A stretch of 64,000 bases of DNA from Ipomoea triloba (GCF_003576645.1 NC_044929.1:18012511-18076510), one strand, 5' to 3'; shown: positions 11,640 through 23,743, numbered from the stretch's first letter. Program-made: numbers and translations. The notes: generated from the sequence alone by a model not told the origin.

Positions 11640-13680
11640 TAAAGACAAGGTATCGTTGAAGCTGCTGTTAATCTTGATATGCCTGATCCTGAAGGTAATG
11701 TGCGTGTATTCAACCGCACCCGAGGGATCAACGCTCCCAATGGCACCAAAGCCACCCTAGTTTGCTCGGAAGGAAATGCAATGGAAGAAGTGACACCCAC
11801 TCGAGCTCTTTTTGGGGTGACTAAGAAGGCACCCATAGGCAATATACACAACAAAGGCATCACTAAAGGTGGTAAGCGATGAAGCGGGATGTATTTAGGC
11901 AACTTGCACCTAGATACACTAAAGGAGGAAAATCGGCGATGCAACTTGGCGTACAGTAGATCCTGCATCTCACGTTGACCCATGTAAAAGGCAACACCAC
12001 CTTCTCATATTACAGGGCCCAAGGCAGTCCTACCAACTAGAGTTACAGCCTATTCATGCAGGAGAACCTGCACTAAAGAAGGACCTACATAATGATAGTA
12101 GTCATGGGCATCCAACCATCCCTTCATGGCATCTACCATAACTTGATTGGAGATGTCTGGAAAAGATAACCAAGCCCACAATAACTCGGGCATGCAAGAC
12201 AAAGCCTACTCATCAACAACTCTAATAAATTCCTCTGATCCTTGTTATTCCTAGATAGCGGTATGTAGGGATGTCGCATGGTTAGCCTCCTATTGTGTGT
12301 GCTCCTCTTGTAGAGTGTTGTAGTCTTGTAGAAGGCGTGAGTGGGTATCCCGGAGGGAATTGAGCTCTAGCTCGAGAGCATCATAAGCATCTCGGAGGCG
12401 GCAATGGTGTTCTTTTGATGGGCTTAAATCATTAGCCAAAGCCCTATGCGCAAGCTCAAATTCTGTGAACTCCCAAGAGGTCAAGCGTTGTTGAAGCCCT
12501 ATAACCTACATGGTTACTTGAAAAACAAATCATATATAGGACTAGTATGGGTAGCGTAGACATAAAAGTGGAAAATGACTTACATTCATGGCATCACCCA
12601 CCAGATGAGAGCTAAGGGTGTCTATGGAGCTGTTGTCTTTCTAGAAACGCTTGGGAGGAGGTATCATCTCTTGTACCCCGCGACGTATGAAGTCTATATA
12701 ATTGGGCTTATAAAGACGCAATGTCATGTCCCAAGATAGAGTTTGGTCAAAATATCTCACGGCGAGGGGGTCATATGGCTCGTACTCATCTTGCCTTGAG
12801 GGGTGCATGGTAACACAGGTGGGGTTGCCTTTCACTAGCTGGTGGTGGCAAAGAAGCCTAACGAAACTCCAAGTCCTAGAGGTGCGCAATGTAGTGGGCA
12901 AGGTCCTCATTCTCAATTCCTAGAGGGAAGGGTGCAAAATTCTAGGGCGAAGAAGCCACCAAAGATGACCAAAGGCTATCCAAGACAGGGTCAAGCAGCA
13001 TGCCTACGGGGGACTCCTCATTGTCTCATTCGTCTGGGAGGGGAGTAGAAGTTGCACGCCTACCTCGGGTGTGATATGCCTTGAGCATATGAGGGGTGCC
13101 TGAGGGAGGAGCTATCATGTATTCAAGAAAAAGAAAGTCAATGAGTAAGATGATTATGCTCGATTATTAAACAAACAAAAATAAAACAACTACGAAAAAG
13201 AGAAGTAGGAATTCTTACGCAGTGGTAGCCTGTCGTTGATTTGATGGAGGAGGAGGGGACATGATATCTTTTGTGATCATGCGGACTGCCAGCGCATAAT
13301 ATCAGTGCCCAAGTCGAGATAGGGTGATGGTGTAAAGAGAGAGATATGGGAGGACTAGGTGTTGGTAGAACCTACCCCTGTGGCATCATTAGCGTACCCC
13401 ACGTACACGTACTTTTTTTCCCACTTTTTAAAGAGGGAAGGGAAGTCAAGAATGAGTAACCTAGGATTGAGTGCAAGTGGAGAAAGAGCCCTGTTTGTCT
13501 TACGTGAAACATGTGCATGAATAATGACAACATGGGGGTTGCACCAATTTCACAGCATCTAGTGAGGAAGCAAGTGATAAGTCTATGGCTATTAGGAGTC
13601 AGTTGATGGTGCACGACATTATGGGCAGTAGAAAATGTAGCCACTAGCGGGTAAGGGGAAATTGGAGGTCAACCTACATA
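11640..13680 (-). pseudogene. Decayed 'gypsy-type transposon' accessory ORF (Transposase_28-like plus coiled coil)
   Basis: Read from 13680 down, the first block contains QLTPNSHRLITCFLTRCCEI and a following hydrophobic stretch. It closely resembles LVPNSHRLLTCFQTICTNYG in the accessory ORF at 39651-40358. A short intron (12593-12506) has a good donor and acceptor. It is followed by a coiled-coil exon (12505-12290: LRDAYDALELELNSLRDTHS) and then a tail with PELLWAWLSFPDISNQ and MGQREMQDLLYAKLHRR. Several TAG codons sit where CAG/CAA would fit, as expected from C-to-T decay. In Tat-type Gypsy elements such ORFs lie antisense near the 3' LTR. The rest of that element is not evident here. Confidence 0.6.
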
Positions 13681-13878
13681 GAGTGAAAGTGTACTTCTAG
13701 ATTTATTGGGGACTATTATTTTTACCCCTTCTCCTAACCATTAATCTAGAGAGGCTAATTCTTGTTCAAATATTTCGGACTGAATACCATAGGGTATCGT
13801 AGGGTCTAAAGTATGAAAATTGGGAGAGGGGCTAGAAGAGGCAATTTCAAGAGAAGGGGTGACGTGATTGGAGGATAC

Positions 13879-14401
13879 TAGGGATGTCAATTGTACCCGT
13901 ACCCGACGGGGAACCCGATTCCCACTCCCCTACGGGGATGGGGATGGGGACAAAAATAGCGGATCGGGGATGGGGGCAATTTTAAATTCCCCGCCCCGCC
14001 CCGTCCCCGAAGTATATATATGTATAGTCACACAACACACACATGTTTTACTTTGTATATAATATATATTGAGTATATTTTTAGAAGCATTTTTGTCATT
14101 GTATGTCATGAAATGTATATTTAGGTAACATGTTTAATTGTAAAATATTGAATACTAGTTTAAGTTAGAGATGAATATATATGCGTTATTTATTTAAATA
14201 TTTTTAATGTTTAATTTTTAAATCTTTTTATAACTTATAAACGGGGTGGGGATTCCCCGTCCCCGAATAATCCCCGTGATGGGGATGGGGGGATTTTTCC
14301 CTTCCCCGGGGGATGGGGACGGGGACGGGGAATGGGTAAGAAAGTCGGGGGCAGGAATGGGGTATGTCCCTCGCCCCCACCCCGCCCCGTTGACATCCCT
14401 A
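13879..14401. mobile_element. hAT-type MITE, GC-rich (523 bp)
   Basis: The terminal inverted repeats are TAGGGATGTCAA at 13879 and TTGACATCCCTA ending at 14401. They are flanked by the 8-bp duplication GAGGATAC (13871-13878 and 14402-14409), which fits the hAT superfamily. Both arms carry long runs of GGGGATGGGGA/CCCCG type sequence that can pair with each other; the centre is AT-rich. No transposase. Confidence 0.92.
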
Positions 14402-14409
14402 GAGGATAC

Positions 14410-15144
14410 TGACCCGAGAAAAAGTAGAGATGAGGCGACGCTAGGTGTTATAGTGGCAGTGGTGAAAGTAGGAGGGATCGTTGGGGATACGCTGGTGCCA
14501 GCGTAGGACGTTGTCGTAGGGGGTGAGTGTCAACAGTGGCATGCGTGTCAATGGCTGTAGACATCCGGATTGCGAAGGCTGCGAAGGAGCTAATGTTGGT
14601 CATGACATGCATGGCGACTACTTGGGGCAGCCCGGTCACGGCGGCTGCGGTTGATCCAGGTTCGACCGTGGTGTCCGTGGCGGCGCGTTTGTGGCGGCTT
14701 CTCAGTTGGCAAAGGCGGAGGGGGATCGTGAAAAAGTGCCAAATCTCGTGTTGAGGGCGGGCTTGGGAAAGTTGGGGGCAACTGGCAGCGGCATTGGGTT
14801 ATTTTGAGTGAATGGGATGGGGGGAGGGGTATTATAAATGAGGAACAAGTGTTGGGGTTTTGGGGTTGATTCGGGTATTCAAAGCCATAGCTGTCAAGTT
14901 TTGGGGGATGGTTGGTTGGATGGGGAGATTGATTGCGAAGAAGGAGGAAGGGTGTTTGAGCATTGGTACTACAGCGTGAAGAAGCAGAAAAGGGTTTTTG
15001 GGATTTTCTTCTCTGGTATTTTTTTTTTTTTTTTTGGCTCTTAGGATTATGGGTTGGGCTAGGAGAGTGGCAATAATAAAAAATAATGGAAGGGTGTGGT
15101 GACATGTTGGGCCAGAGGTTGTACTTCCTCTAGCCAATTCAATC
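14410..15144. other. No assigned gene; probable continuation of the decayed Gypsy region
   Basis: The sequence continues the segment interrupted by the hAT MITE. Minus-strand open segments (for example 14590-15105) are rich in P, H and S and have no family motif. A 17-base T run is near 15020. Confidence 0.35.
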
Positions 15145-15332
15145 ATTATTGCATGGACCATGGTCCACACATTATTTTAGGGTACATTATTTTTGTATTG
15201 AAGGTACATTATTTGATATATACTATCAAATAATGTACCTACAGTACAAAAATAATGTACCTTCAGTATAAAAATAATGTATTTTTTATTGTTGGTCCAC
15301 ACAGCTGTGTGAACCATGGTCCATGCAATAAT
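15145..15332. mobile_element. Palindromic MITE (188 bp)
   Basis: The two ends are inverted copies: ATTATTGCATGGACCATGG from 15145 and its complement ending at 15332, 26 of 27 terminal bases matching. The interior is itself a chain of inverted GTACATTATTT words, so the whole element can fold into one hairpin. No clear target duplication was found, so the superfamily is uncertain. Confidence 0.75.
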
Positions 15333-16295
15333 TTGCCTAGCCCATTTATTAATGTTCAAAAGAAGTATAAGACATATGATTGGGACATACGTAGCAGGCC
15401 CATTGATTAACCCATGGTGTATTGAGCTAATGTGACCTATGAAGGATATACGAAGTCTAAGAAGATGGGAGGAAGGTTGTCGTCGGCCGGTGACTGGTTG
15501 ATAGGGCAGCTAGATGGCGCACTGGCCTCTGGCGGCCGGTGTGTGACTGGCGCACTAGGTGTGCCCTATGGCACACTGGTGGCTTAGCCTAGCGTGTCAT
15601 AGCGACGTCACAGCAGCATAAGGCCGTGGTTGAGGAAGGCTAGGCCCTGGTACTGTGGCTTAGTGTATCTGTGGGTTTTGGGGGTATGGCTCTTGGCGTT
15701 TGGTCGGTGTGGAAGACGTGCTATACATGGTTGGTGTAGAGGATTTTGTTTGGTTATCGTACACATGTACGACATCTAGGGAGTGAATTGTAGTATAAAA
15801 AGAGAGGTATCCGCTCCCTAAGGACATTAGTGTCTGGTACGCAACAAGACTTGTCGTCTGGTGGTCTCCAATCTTCTCTTTCTCTCTATTCACCCATGCT
15901 CGACCCTTGTCATTGACAATATTATTTCCTCATCATCCACTTATCCTTTGGGCTGGTATCTCGATTTTCTCGTACGTTCTATTTTGAGCCTAACATCTTG
16001 AACAATAATACTACTATTTTCCTACTTCGTTCTACACTTCTATAACCGGTTTATAGTGGATATGGTATTAATAAAGCCATCATGTATATGTATGTATGTA
16101 TGTATGCATGCATGTGTACGCTTAAGATTCCATGAAAACACACACCATGAGAAAACTAAAAACTAATCTCAAATTCTCAATCATACATCTATAAAAGTCG
16201 GACAGATCAGATCACTTTCTTCAAAAAAATATATGGTAGGATTTTTGTAATTATGGTCAACTTTAAATAAAATGCAATGGATTATTTTAATTATC
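15333..16295. other. No gene; possible LTR fragment
   Basis: 15400-15990 has LTR-like features, including a TATA-like TAGTATAAAAAGAG near 15792 and a pyrimidine-rich downstream part, but no ends could be defined. A (TATG)n run lies at 16087-16115. Confidence 0.3.
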
Positions 16296-16299
16296 CACA

Positions 16300-16765
16300 A
16301 CTTTTCCGTGCAAAATTTTAACGCTGTTATGCACTTTTTAAACACATAATGTGAATTTCTAGATAACTTTTCCATATATATCTACTATAAAACTAAATTT
16401 TTAACTTAAATTGTAGATGTTAAATCTTAAGGAGTAAAAAAAGAATCCCTAAACCCAATAAAACCAGGTAGCTCGGTTATAAACTCTAAAATCCAAATTC
16501 TAAGTGCATTGCACTTTCACCTTTTTGAAGTGCAATTTATAATACTAAATGTGCACTTTTTAATACTTTACCGTGCACTATTTAACAACATAATGTGCAT
16601 TTCTAGAAAATTCTAAGAAGTGCACAGTATAGAGTTAAGAGTTTGCTTTTTGCAAAGTTCAATTTTTAGTACTAAATGTGCAATTTTTATACTTTACCAT
16701 GCACTTTTTAACAACATAATGTGTGCATTTCTGAAAAATTCTGAAAATTGCATAACATAAAGTTG
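16300..16765. repeat. Degenerate tandem repeat with TGCACTTTTTAA words
   Basis: Three loose copies of a block containing TGCACTTTTTAA...ACATAATGTGCATTTCT recur near 16330, 16580 and 16705, with spacings of roughly 120-250 bp. No coding potential. Confidence 0.6.
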
Positions 16766-16769
16766 GTAC

Positions 16770-17172
16770 CAATTACGAAAATTCATTGCGTTTTTTTTAT
16801 TATTATTATTTTTAATTTTAAAATTGATGATCCATTCGGTTTTTCAAATGTAAGACTGTGCGAAGAATGGTTCCTAATTTTCTCCTATGGTGTGATCTCA
16901 TTTGATCCAATACCTATATATATAGGGTTCGACTCTGATGAGAACCATGCCCAAGTAAGAACTGTGGTCTAATTTGGACCATTGAAATTAAACAATTCAT
17001 GTCTGTGATAAAATCATCCATGGTGTGTTATTAAGGAAGAAACTATTAGCGCTTATTAAGGAAGAAACTAATATTGTATAAATCTAACCTCCACTACATC
17101 TGAACTACATATTGTATCAACTTATTTTTGATTGAAAGCTCTATATATAAACGTTTTAACATGTAAATGCAA
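16770..17172. other. No gene; dispersed-repeat-like sequence upstream of the tRNA
   Basis: Contains GGGTTCGACTCTGATGAGAA and GAACTGTGGTCTAATTTGG, which resemble a plant interspersed repeat I have seen in other contexts. Ends not defined. Confidence 0.3.
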
Positions 17173-17245
17173 GCTTGTCTAGCTCAGTTGGTAGAGCGCA
17201 AGGCTCTTAACTTTGTGGTTGTGGGTTTGAGCCCTATGGTGGGCG
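17173..17245 (+). tRNA. tRNA-Lys (CUU), probably decayed
   Basis: The 73-nt cloverleaf starts GCTTGTCTAGCTCAGTTGG. It has an intact A box (TAGCTCAGTTGGTAGAGCG) and anticodon loop CTCTTAA with anticodon CTT. Relative to the usual plant tRNA-Lys(CTT), as I remember it, most differences are C-to-T: in the acceptor stem (giving several G-T pairs), the anticodon stem, the T loop (GTTTGAG in place of GTTCGAG) and the T stem. The altered T loop and weakened stems make function doubtful. No intron. It would decode AAG lysine codons if active. Confidence 0.75.
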
Positions 17246-18182
17246 TATGGCACTATTTCTCCTTTTATTCATTTCGTAAAAAAAAATCAAATTCGAATAT
17301 ATATTCCATGTATAATGTACTCCGTATTTTATTAATTGTCTCCTTCTTTGGCTTCCAAGTTTGAATAGGCTCTTGGACTATCAAAATTTTTAAATATCTG
17401 AAATAATTAATGCCGTTGGAAATTGTATTTATTAATGTGCACCTCTACTAATTACCATTGAACGAATAATTTTATATAAAAACTAGTATTTTCGCCCGTG
17501 TGTTGCACGAAATGAATTTTGTTATAATGTTTTAAAAATATTTAGATCAATATATAATTATATAAATTATAACATCAATATTATATAGTGCAAATGATGA
17601 AAATGGTTGGATCAATTATGTTTTCTAATGTTATTGTGGCTTGAATTCAAGTAAATAATTGGTCAATTACATGTGCGATGCACGGATAAATATTTTAAAT
17701 TATATATTTAGATAATAAAATTAAAGATAGAATAATAAAAAAATTCTAACATTGAACGTGTACAATTATTTTATTATGTGATTAGTGTAAAAATATCACT
17801 CAATATAATATTTGTTCTCTTGTAATATTGAATTGCTTGTATATATTGATCATTACAATATTTTACCATAAAAATATATTATAAAATATTATGGTTTTTT
17901 TTTTGAAGAAAAAAATATTATGTTATTAGATACAACACGTGATTTAAAACATTTGAAATTAAATAAATCAAATGTGCCTAGAATATATCCATAATTATGC
18001 AAATTACACATACATAAAATAAGCAAGTAATATGCATAGTCCACATATATTTTATACATATCATTTAATATAGATTACATGTAAAAGATAATCATTGCTA
18101 TTATTTTAGTCATCTAATCTAAGTAAATAAATAAATAAAATACAATAAATAAATGAATAAATAGAAAGTCCAATGAAATAAA

Positions 18183-18184
<2 letters not shown>

Positions 18185-18228
<44 letters not shown>

Positions 18229-18250
18229 ATATATTTATTTATTTATTTAC
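18185..18250. repeat. (TA)n / (TTTA)n microsatellite
   Basis: Two TA runs separated by TTTATAT, ending in TTTATTTATTTA. Lies inside the Helitron. Confidence 0.9.
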
Positions 18251-18289
18251 AACAACTTATTAAAATTGTTTTCGACAAAAAAAAATTAT

Positions 18290-18398
18290 CTCAGTCTTTT
18301 AACTCTAACACCCCGTACAATCGAATCGATCGTACCCTAATTGTCTAAGTAGTACATTAGGCATTTATTTCATTGAGTAAAACTAAAGTAGGAACCGT
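18290..18398 (-). pseudogene. Fossil first exon of a Helitron RPA-like gene
   Basis: Reading down from 18398, the sequence aligns by eye with exon 1 of the RPA-like gene at 733-596. The start codon is now ACG, CCTACTTTAGTT matches CCTACTTTTGTT, and AATAAATGCCTA and GTACGATCGATTCG follow in register. The flank upstream of the start also matches. Substitutions and small gaps remove the reading frame. It shows that this Helitron descends from an RPA-carrying autonomous element. Confidence 0.7.
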
Positions 18399-18931
18399 TA
18401 TGGGTAGAGTTTTAATTATGTGGCTAAAAAGCAAGAGATACAATGAAAAATGATGAATTATGGTAAGGTAAAAAAATTCTTGAAATGTAATGTAATGATT
18501 TATATATTAGTCTCAAAACCAATTACATACAAATTATATTAGGAAAATTATATATAAAAAAATGTTGAATAATTATAGAACATTAATGTAAAAAAAATTA
18601 TTCAATTATTCTTTAGTTATAATTATAATAATATTATACTTTTATATATATTACTTAAATAATTACACGGAAGAAGGGAATGAGAATTACTATAATGATT
18701 ACAATAAATAAAAATTAGGGAATTATATTAATATTTAAATATTAAGTTAAGTATTTGCACCTAAAGAAAAGATAACTATAATTTATTTTGTCCCAATAAT
18801 ATTATACTTAAGTATAAAAATATGTATATAGATTATCATAAAATAATCATAAAAATCACATGGGAGTAGGTGATGAGAATTACCATAATAATTATTAGGC
18901 AATTATTAACACATGTATACTTTATTTTGTA

Positions 18932-18935
<4 letters not shown>

Positions 18936-18988
<53 letters not shown>
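18936..18988. repeat. (TA)n microsatellite
   Basis: About 26 TA repeats inside the Helitron, 50 bp long. Confidence 0.95.
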
Positions 18989-18992
<4 letters not shown>

Positions 18993-20640
18993 TATAATAT
19001 TAGTACAAAATCAATTATACTTTATAATGGCAAGTATAAAAAAAACCATAAAAATATCATAATAATTACTCAAAAGAAGGAAATGATAATCTATTTTTGT
19101 ACTAATAATATTATACCTTAACTATAAAATAGGAATATTAGGCAATTATGTTAATAAATAATTAATATTTTGGTACATTAATTTCGGCTAGGAATTGAAA
19201 TAATTAGGTTGGAAATAATTAATAAGAATATTAGGCAATAACATTGTCATGAAAATGTGTTTTTGGAATCCAATTTGCAGTCTTAAAATTTTTTATATAT
19301 TATTATGATTAGATAATTATATTATTATTAAAATAAATATAGAAAAATAAAGACGAAATAATTTAAAAAATACAGCCATAACTTAGGGACTGAGTCTACA
19401 CTACCCCTATAACTCAGGGACTAAAGATGCCATTTTCCCTAAATATAATGTCAACTATTATATAATAAAAATGTATATTACATTTTAATGGTGTAGAAAA
19501 GATATCTAATAGTATAACTTAATTAACCGACCAACTTTTGCAATATATATACTTACAACATTAGATTTTCAATATATGAACCCATAAGAGAGTGCAGAAA
19601 TATACAATGCTGCTCCAAAACCCCACTGGTTTTGGAGCAGTTCGCAATTAATTTAAAATTTTCATGAGAGAGACCACTTAGACATCACAAAATCATTCAT
19701 CTATCAACTAAGTTATTTTTAAAGAAAACCTGCATCCAATCTCGTTTCATGCTTGAAACAATCTGCAACACTCTCTTTGATACACCACTCTTGTAGTCAC
19801 CTTTCATTAAAACTAATGGAGAAATAGAAGCAAATTATGCATTTCAACTCCTACAGCCCACAACGATTTGGAAGAAAGCACATTCGATAATTATCTAAGC
19901 ATTTTGGATGGAGATGCACCACCAATTCATAGAGACAATTAATCATTATCATTAGTAATTTAGTTTAAACATAAAAAATGAGAAAAAAAGGGACAGACTT
20001 AAACGAATGGAGGACGAATTATTTTGACCCTCAGTCCTTGACCATTAGTATAATGATGCATGAAGAGGCTAGGATCAACAGGTTTCTGAACAATTGGATG
20101 TTCTTTGAGGCTCAAAAGCTTGCAAACACCTGGCGACTACATAACTGTAAAAAGAAAACGCAATAATTAATTCATATCATAAAAGAAAGATTTAGCGTAA
20201 TATCATAACCTTGTAATATGATTTCTTACTGGGCGGTGGAAGAATGGAATGAGAGAACTACCAAAATGAGGAGACGAGGGAGGCAAGTGCAAAATGAAGA
20301 AATATTATAATTTTTTTTGTCACCATCCATTGTATTTATAGGTAGGGAATGTGAGAATTATAAATTAATAATATCAAATTCCTTTTTCAATTTACCTCTT
20401 AATCAAATATTATTTCAGTTAATTAGGAATCTTTATAATTTTCCATTAATTAATAATATTCGTTTCCTTTTCAATTTTTCAATAATCATTATTACCAATT
20501 ATAATTAATAGATTAATAGATATTATTTAATAAAATTTTCCATTAATTAATAAAATTTTCTTACCAATTAAGCTTTACTAATTATTTTACTAATAAATTA
20601 TATAATTAAATATTAACAAAAGTTTGAGCAGGAAAAAATT

Positions 20641-20675
20641 TGGAAGGAGGATGTTACTTTTATATATAGTATAGA
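20641..20675 (-). other. Second Helitron 5' terminus inside the complete Helitron
   Basis: The minus strand from 20675 reads TCTATACTATATATAAAAGT, then a CATCCTCCTTCC block. This matches the terminus at 21186 almost base for base. The base before it is T rather than A. It could mark an older nested element or a duplicated 5' end. Confidence 0.6.
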
Positions 20676-21194
20676 AGTATAGATTATATATAGATATATA
20701 GATTATATAGATATAGATTATTAGCATATATATATATATAATATGATTGACATTAATAATAATTTATGATAAAATATAATAAATATTTGATTTAATTTTA
20801 CATGGTAATTGCTAATTACAATTATTAGATATTATTAGCATATATAATATAATATGATTGACGACATTCATAATTTTTGTATCTCCGCCAGAATATGAGT
20901 ACATTTAGGTAAATATTACCAAAAATTGTAATAATCAAAACCACATTCTTATCTCATTAATATTATTCTATCATAATAATTATCATAATTACTAATAGCT
21001 TATTATAATCAATTATAATTAATATTATTCTATCATTAATATTATTCTATAATAATAATAATTAATATTATTAATATTTAATATTATTATTAGTATTATT
21101 ATTATTATTATCATATTACTAAAATACCCCTACATTTGGGCAGGAAAAATTTTAGAGGAGGATAATGCTTTTATATATAGTATAGATTATGAGT

Positions 21195-21650
21195 TAATTT
21201 CATGAGAGGTCGTTGTCTTTGGTGGCAATTTCAAATTTAATAACAGATTATCGTTTTCACCATTTAACATCGTACACTATTAGTTTTTAGACACTTTTAA
21301 TCCATCTCACAACTTTTCCTATTTTTAGTAAGGGTATTTTTGTCTTTTTTTTTAATGTTTCCGATTTAAATGGTTTAGAACTTTAAGTAACCTCTAATTT
21401 TTAGTAACCATATTTTTCAACCGGCTTTTAGTAAAGTCCTAAACCAATTAAATTGATTAAAATAGCAAGAAATAACAAAAGAAAATATAAAGGGACAAAA
21501 ATATCATTACTAAAAATAGGAAAATTCATGAGACAGACAAAAACAGTCCAAAAATTAATAGTTTGAGATGTTAAATGGCAAAAAGATAGTTCGGGACTAA
21601 ATTTGAAATTGTTACAAAGCACAAGGGACGTCTTGTGAAATTACTGTAAA
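21195..21650. mobile_element. Fold-back (long-TIR) element, probably Mutator-like MITE
   Basis: The left arm (from TTAATTTCATGAGAGGTC near 21195) and the right arm (ending GACGTCTTGTGAAATTA near 21645) are inverted copies over roughly 200 bp with moderate divergence. They share words such as AATTTCAAATTT and CATTTAACATC. No clear 9-bp duplication was found, so the superfamily is inferred from arm length only. Confidence 0.55.
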
Positions 21651-22205
21651 AATTATTAGATGAAAAAATCAATTCTTTTGAAGAATTAATTTATCAAGGA
21701 AGAAAAAGATGATGACTAGTACAAAGTCAAAATTCAAGAAATCAACATGGGATGAGTTCTCTGACAAAATCAATTTTTAAGGAGGAGGTTGACAAAATCA
21801 GTTTTAAGGAGGAGGTTGACTTTGATCTCAAAGATCAGGATGACTTTAATCAGGCTAACCTCAATCAGGATGACTTTGATTAAATTGAAATCAAGATGAC
21901 TTCAATTAATCAAGGAAGAGGATGATTCTCAAATTATTATTGAGAGGATGGCATTACAATCAGAGATGATGAGGTTAGCATGGCAAAATTGAAGAGGAAG
22001 ACATATCAATTGAAAGGAGGACGACTGCGATCAATTGAAGGAGATGAGGCTGACTTTCCAAAATTGAAAAGAAAATCAGGATGAGGACAACCTCAATTCC
22101 AAATTAGGATGATAATAACTTCCAAATTGAGAAATAGGATGACCTCTAGCGAAAAGAAATTCAAAGAAGCAAAATCAAATATTTTCTTTTTATTGGAGTT
22201 GATTT
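21651..22205. other. No gene; low-complexity GA-rich sequence
   Basis: Repeated words such as GGATGACTTTGAT, GGAGGTTGACTTT and CAATCAGGATGACTTT form an irregular internally repetitive block at 21780-22150. No open frame of note. Confidence 0.4.
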
Positions 22206-22210
22206 TAAAT

Positions 22211-23571
22211 TGTGAAAAAAGTCAATGATTTTTTTAGTGGAATTATTTAAGCTCAAGCAAGAATCACTAGGGTGAATTATTTGAAAAAAATATTTGATTT
22301 GTCTTATTAAAAAGTGAATAAATCAAATATTCACACTACCAGAAGGTGCAAGAAAGTCAAAATTGGAAGCTACAAGTTACAAGGCACATACTTGTCAGAT
22401 TACTAGAATACTTCTGAAGAGATAATGAAGCAAAATTCAAATTCATCTGACAAAGGCTACCAATGACATTAAATGTTGCAGATCAAGCTAGCAAGAGCTA
22501 TCAGATCAAGTCGACGTTCGAAATTTGAATTTCCACAACGGGCAAATAACTTTTTCAAGTTATTATAAAATGCCCAAGCAAACTTGAAGACAAGAAGAAC
22601 ACGTATAAGTACTTGCATATGATTACAACTACGAAAGCAAGAAAAATCAAGATTGCAATTCTTGAGCTAAAATTGAAATAATTCAAGTATGAAAGATAAT
22701 TTTTATTTTTATTTATTTATTTTTTTGTAAAGCATCTCTACTGAGTATAGAAAGAAGGGAGGGTAGAAAGGAGCTTGTGAAAACCTTAGTGAGTGTAGCT
22801 TTGTGCGAAATACTCGGGAAAATTAAGTGTAGCTTTGCACGAGACACTTAATTGGTGTAGGAGTATAGCTTTGTGCGAGATACTTGGAGTTGAGTGTAGC
22901 TTTATTCGAGACACTCGGTGAAGTGGTTGGGTAGCACTTGGAGAATCACTACTTGTATCTGGGTGAACGAGATAGTGAATTTCCTCATTGGAGTGACAGG
23001 AGAAGAGCGGATTAAGAGGATTACATCACATTTGAATCACTATAAATCTTTCTCGCACTCTACTTTACTTTACATGTAGTACTTTTATTCTTGCATTCTT
23101 ATCTGAGCTAACCCATCTACTGTTCATCTTATTATTTATTCATCTTATCATCTGGGTTTGTGTGAAATCACATGTGCATGCAAGATATATTCTTTATATA
23201 ACTTATCCTTCACTATCTTGATAATTATCTTCAAACCCATTTCATACTAACCAAAATTATTTGTCTGGGTTTGATAGTTCCCATGTATGTATGTGCACTA
23301 AATTTCATATACTTATTATTTGAGCTATTTCAAGTGTTTCCTACGTGTTGCATGCAAATTATCTCTTCATATGTACGTGCTTTAATTTATACTCCGTAGC
23401 ACTTTACCGTATTTATTTTTCGTTGTGCACTCTAAGTTGCTTATTTGCTTTATGCTTGTTACTTAGAGTTGAAATTACCAAAGTGTTATAAAGTTTTTAA
23501 ATTGTTGAAATGTCTATTCAACCCCCCACCCCCCTACCCTCTAGACTTTTCACACACTATCGGAACCAACA
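22211..23571 (+). repeat. Probable solo LTR (1.36 kb)
   Basis: It starts TGTGAAAA at 22211 and ends ACCAACA at 23571 (TG...CA), with TAAAT on both sides (22206-22210 and 23572-23576) as a 5-bp target duplication. The C-rich segment CAACCCCCCACCCCCCTACC 50 bp before the end is typical of Copia LTR 3' ends. No internal region follows on either side, which fits LTR-LTR recombination. AT-rich flanks make the duplication only moderately convincing. Confidence 0.5.
22791..22920. repeat. Four-copy repeat inside the probable LTR
   Basis: The motif GAGTGTAGCTTTGTGCGAGA followed by TACT(C/T)GG occurs four times (22791, 22825, 22861, 22892) with 31-36 bp spacing and small differences. It lies where R/U5 would be in an LTR. 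Confidence 0.85.
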
Positions 23572-23698
23572 TAAATCATTCGTATTCTGAGAATTGCGGC
23601 ATTCAATAGACTAATATAAGATAGTGAAGGTGGCCAAGCACCACATAGTGTGATAGCTAGCACCCCGGTTACCATGAGTAAAAAAATATAAATATAAA

Positions 23699-23710
23699 TA
23701 AATAAATACA

Positions 23711-23742
<32 letters not shown>
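23699..23742. repeat. (CATA)n microsatellite
   Basis: About nine CATA tetranucleotides following AAATAAATAAATA. Confidence 0.95.

Positions 23743-23743
<1 letters not shown>

Larger units (their letters stand above)
17483..21186 (-). mobile_element. Complete non-autonomous Helitron (3.7 kb)
   Basis: On the minus strand the 5' end reads A|TCTATACTATATATAAAAGC at 21186. The 3' end is a hairpin (CGTG-CAACA-CACG type, about 17498-17510) followed by CTAG at 17486-17483 and then T. The flanking A and T fit Helitron insertion. The interior carries a fossil RPA first exon (18290-18398), several (TA)n runs and no Rep/helicase, so it must have been moved in trans. A second, nearly identical 5' terminus lies inside at 20675. 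Confidence 0.75.

Noticed and set aside
11679..11882. 67-codon plus-strand segment beginning MPDPEGNVRVF
   Set aside because: It is opposite the tail of the decayed accessory ORF, whose minus-strand reading is supported by continuity across 12.2-11.7 kb.
14590..15105. 171-codon minus-strand open segment rich in P, H and S
   Set aside because: Composition is low-complexity and no start context, splice sites or family motif is visible.
17660..17685. Hairpin GTGCGATGCAC resembling a Helitron 3' hairpin
   Set aside because: No CTAG or CTRR follows at the right distance, and it lies inside the Helitron 17483-21186; probably an eroded or chance hairpin.
18870..19121. 83-codon segment with a long Y-I repeat
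   Set aside because: Translation of the (TA)n microsatellite.
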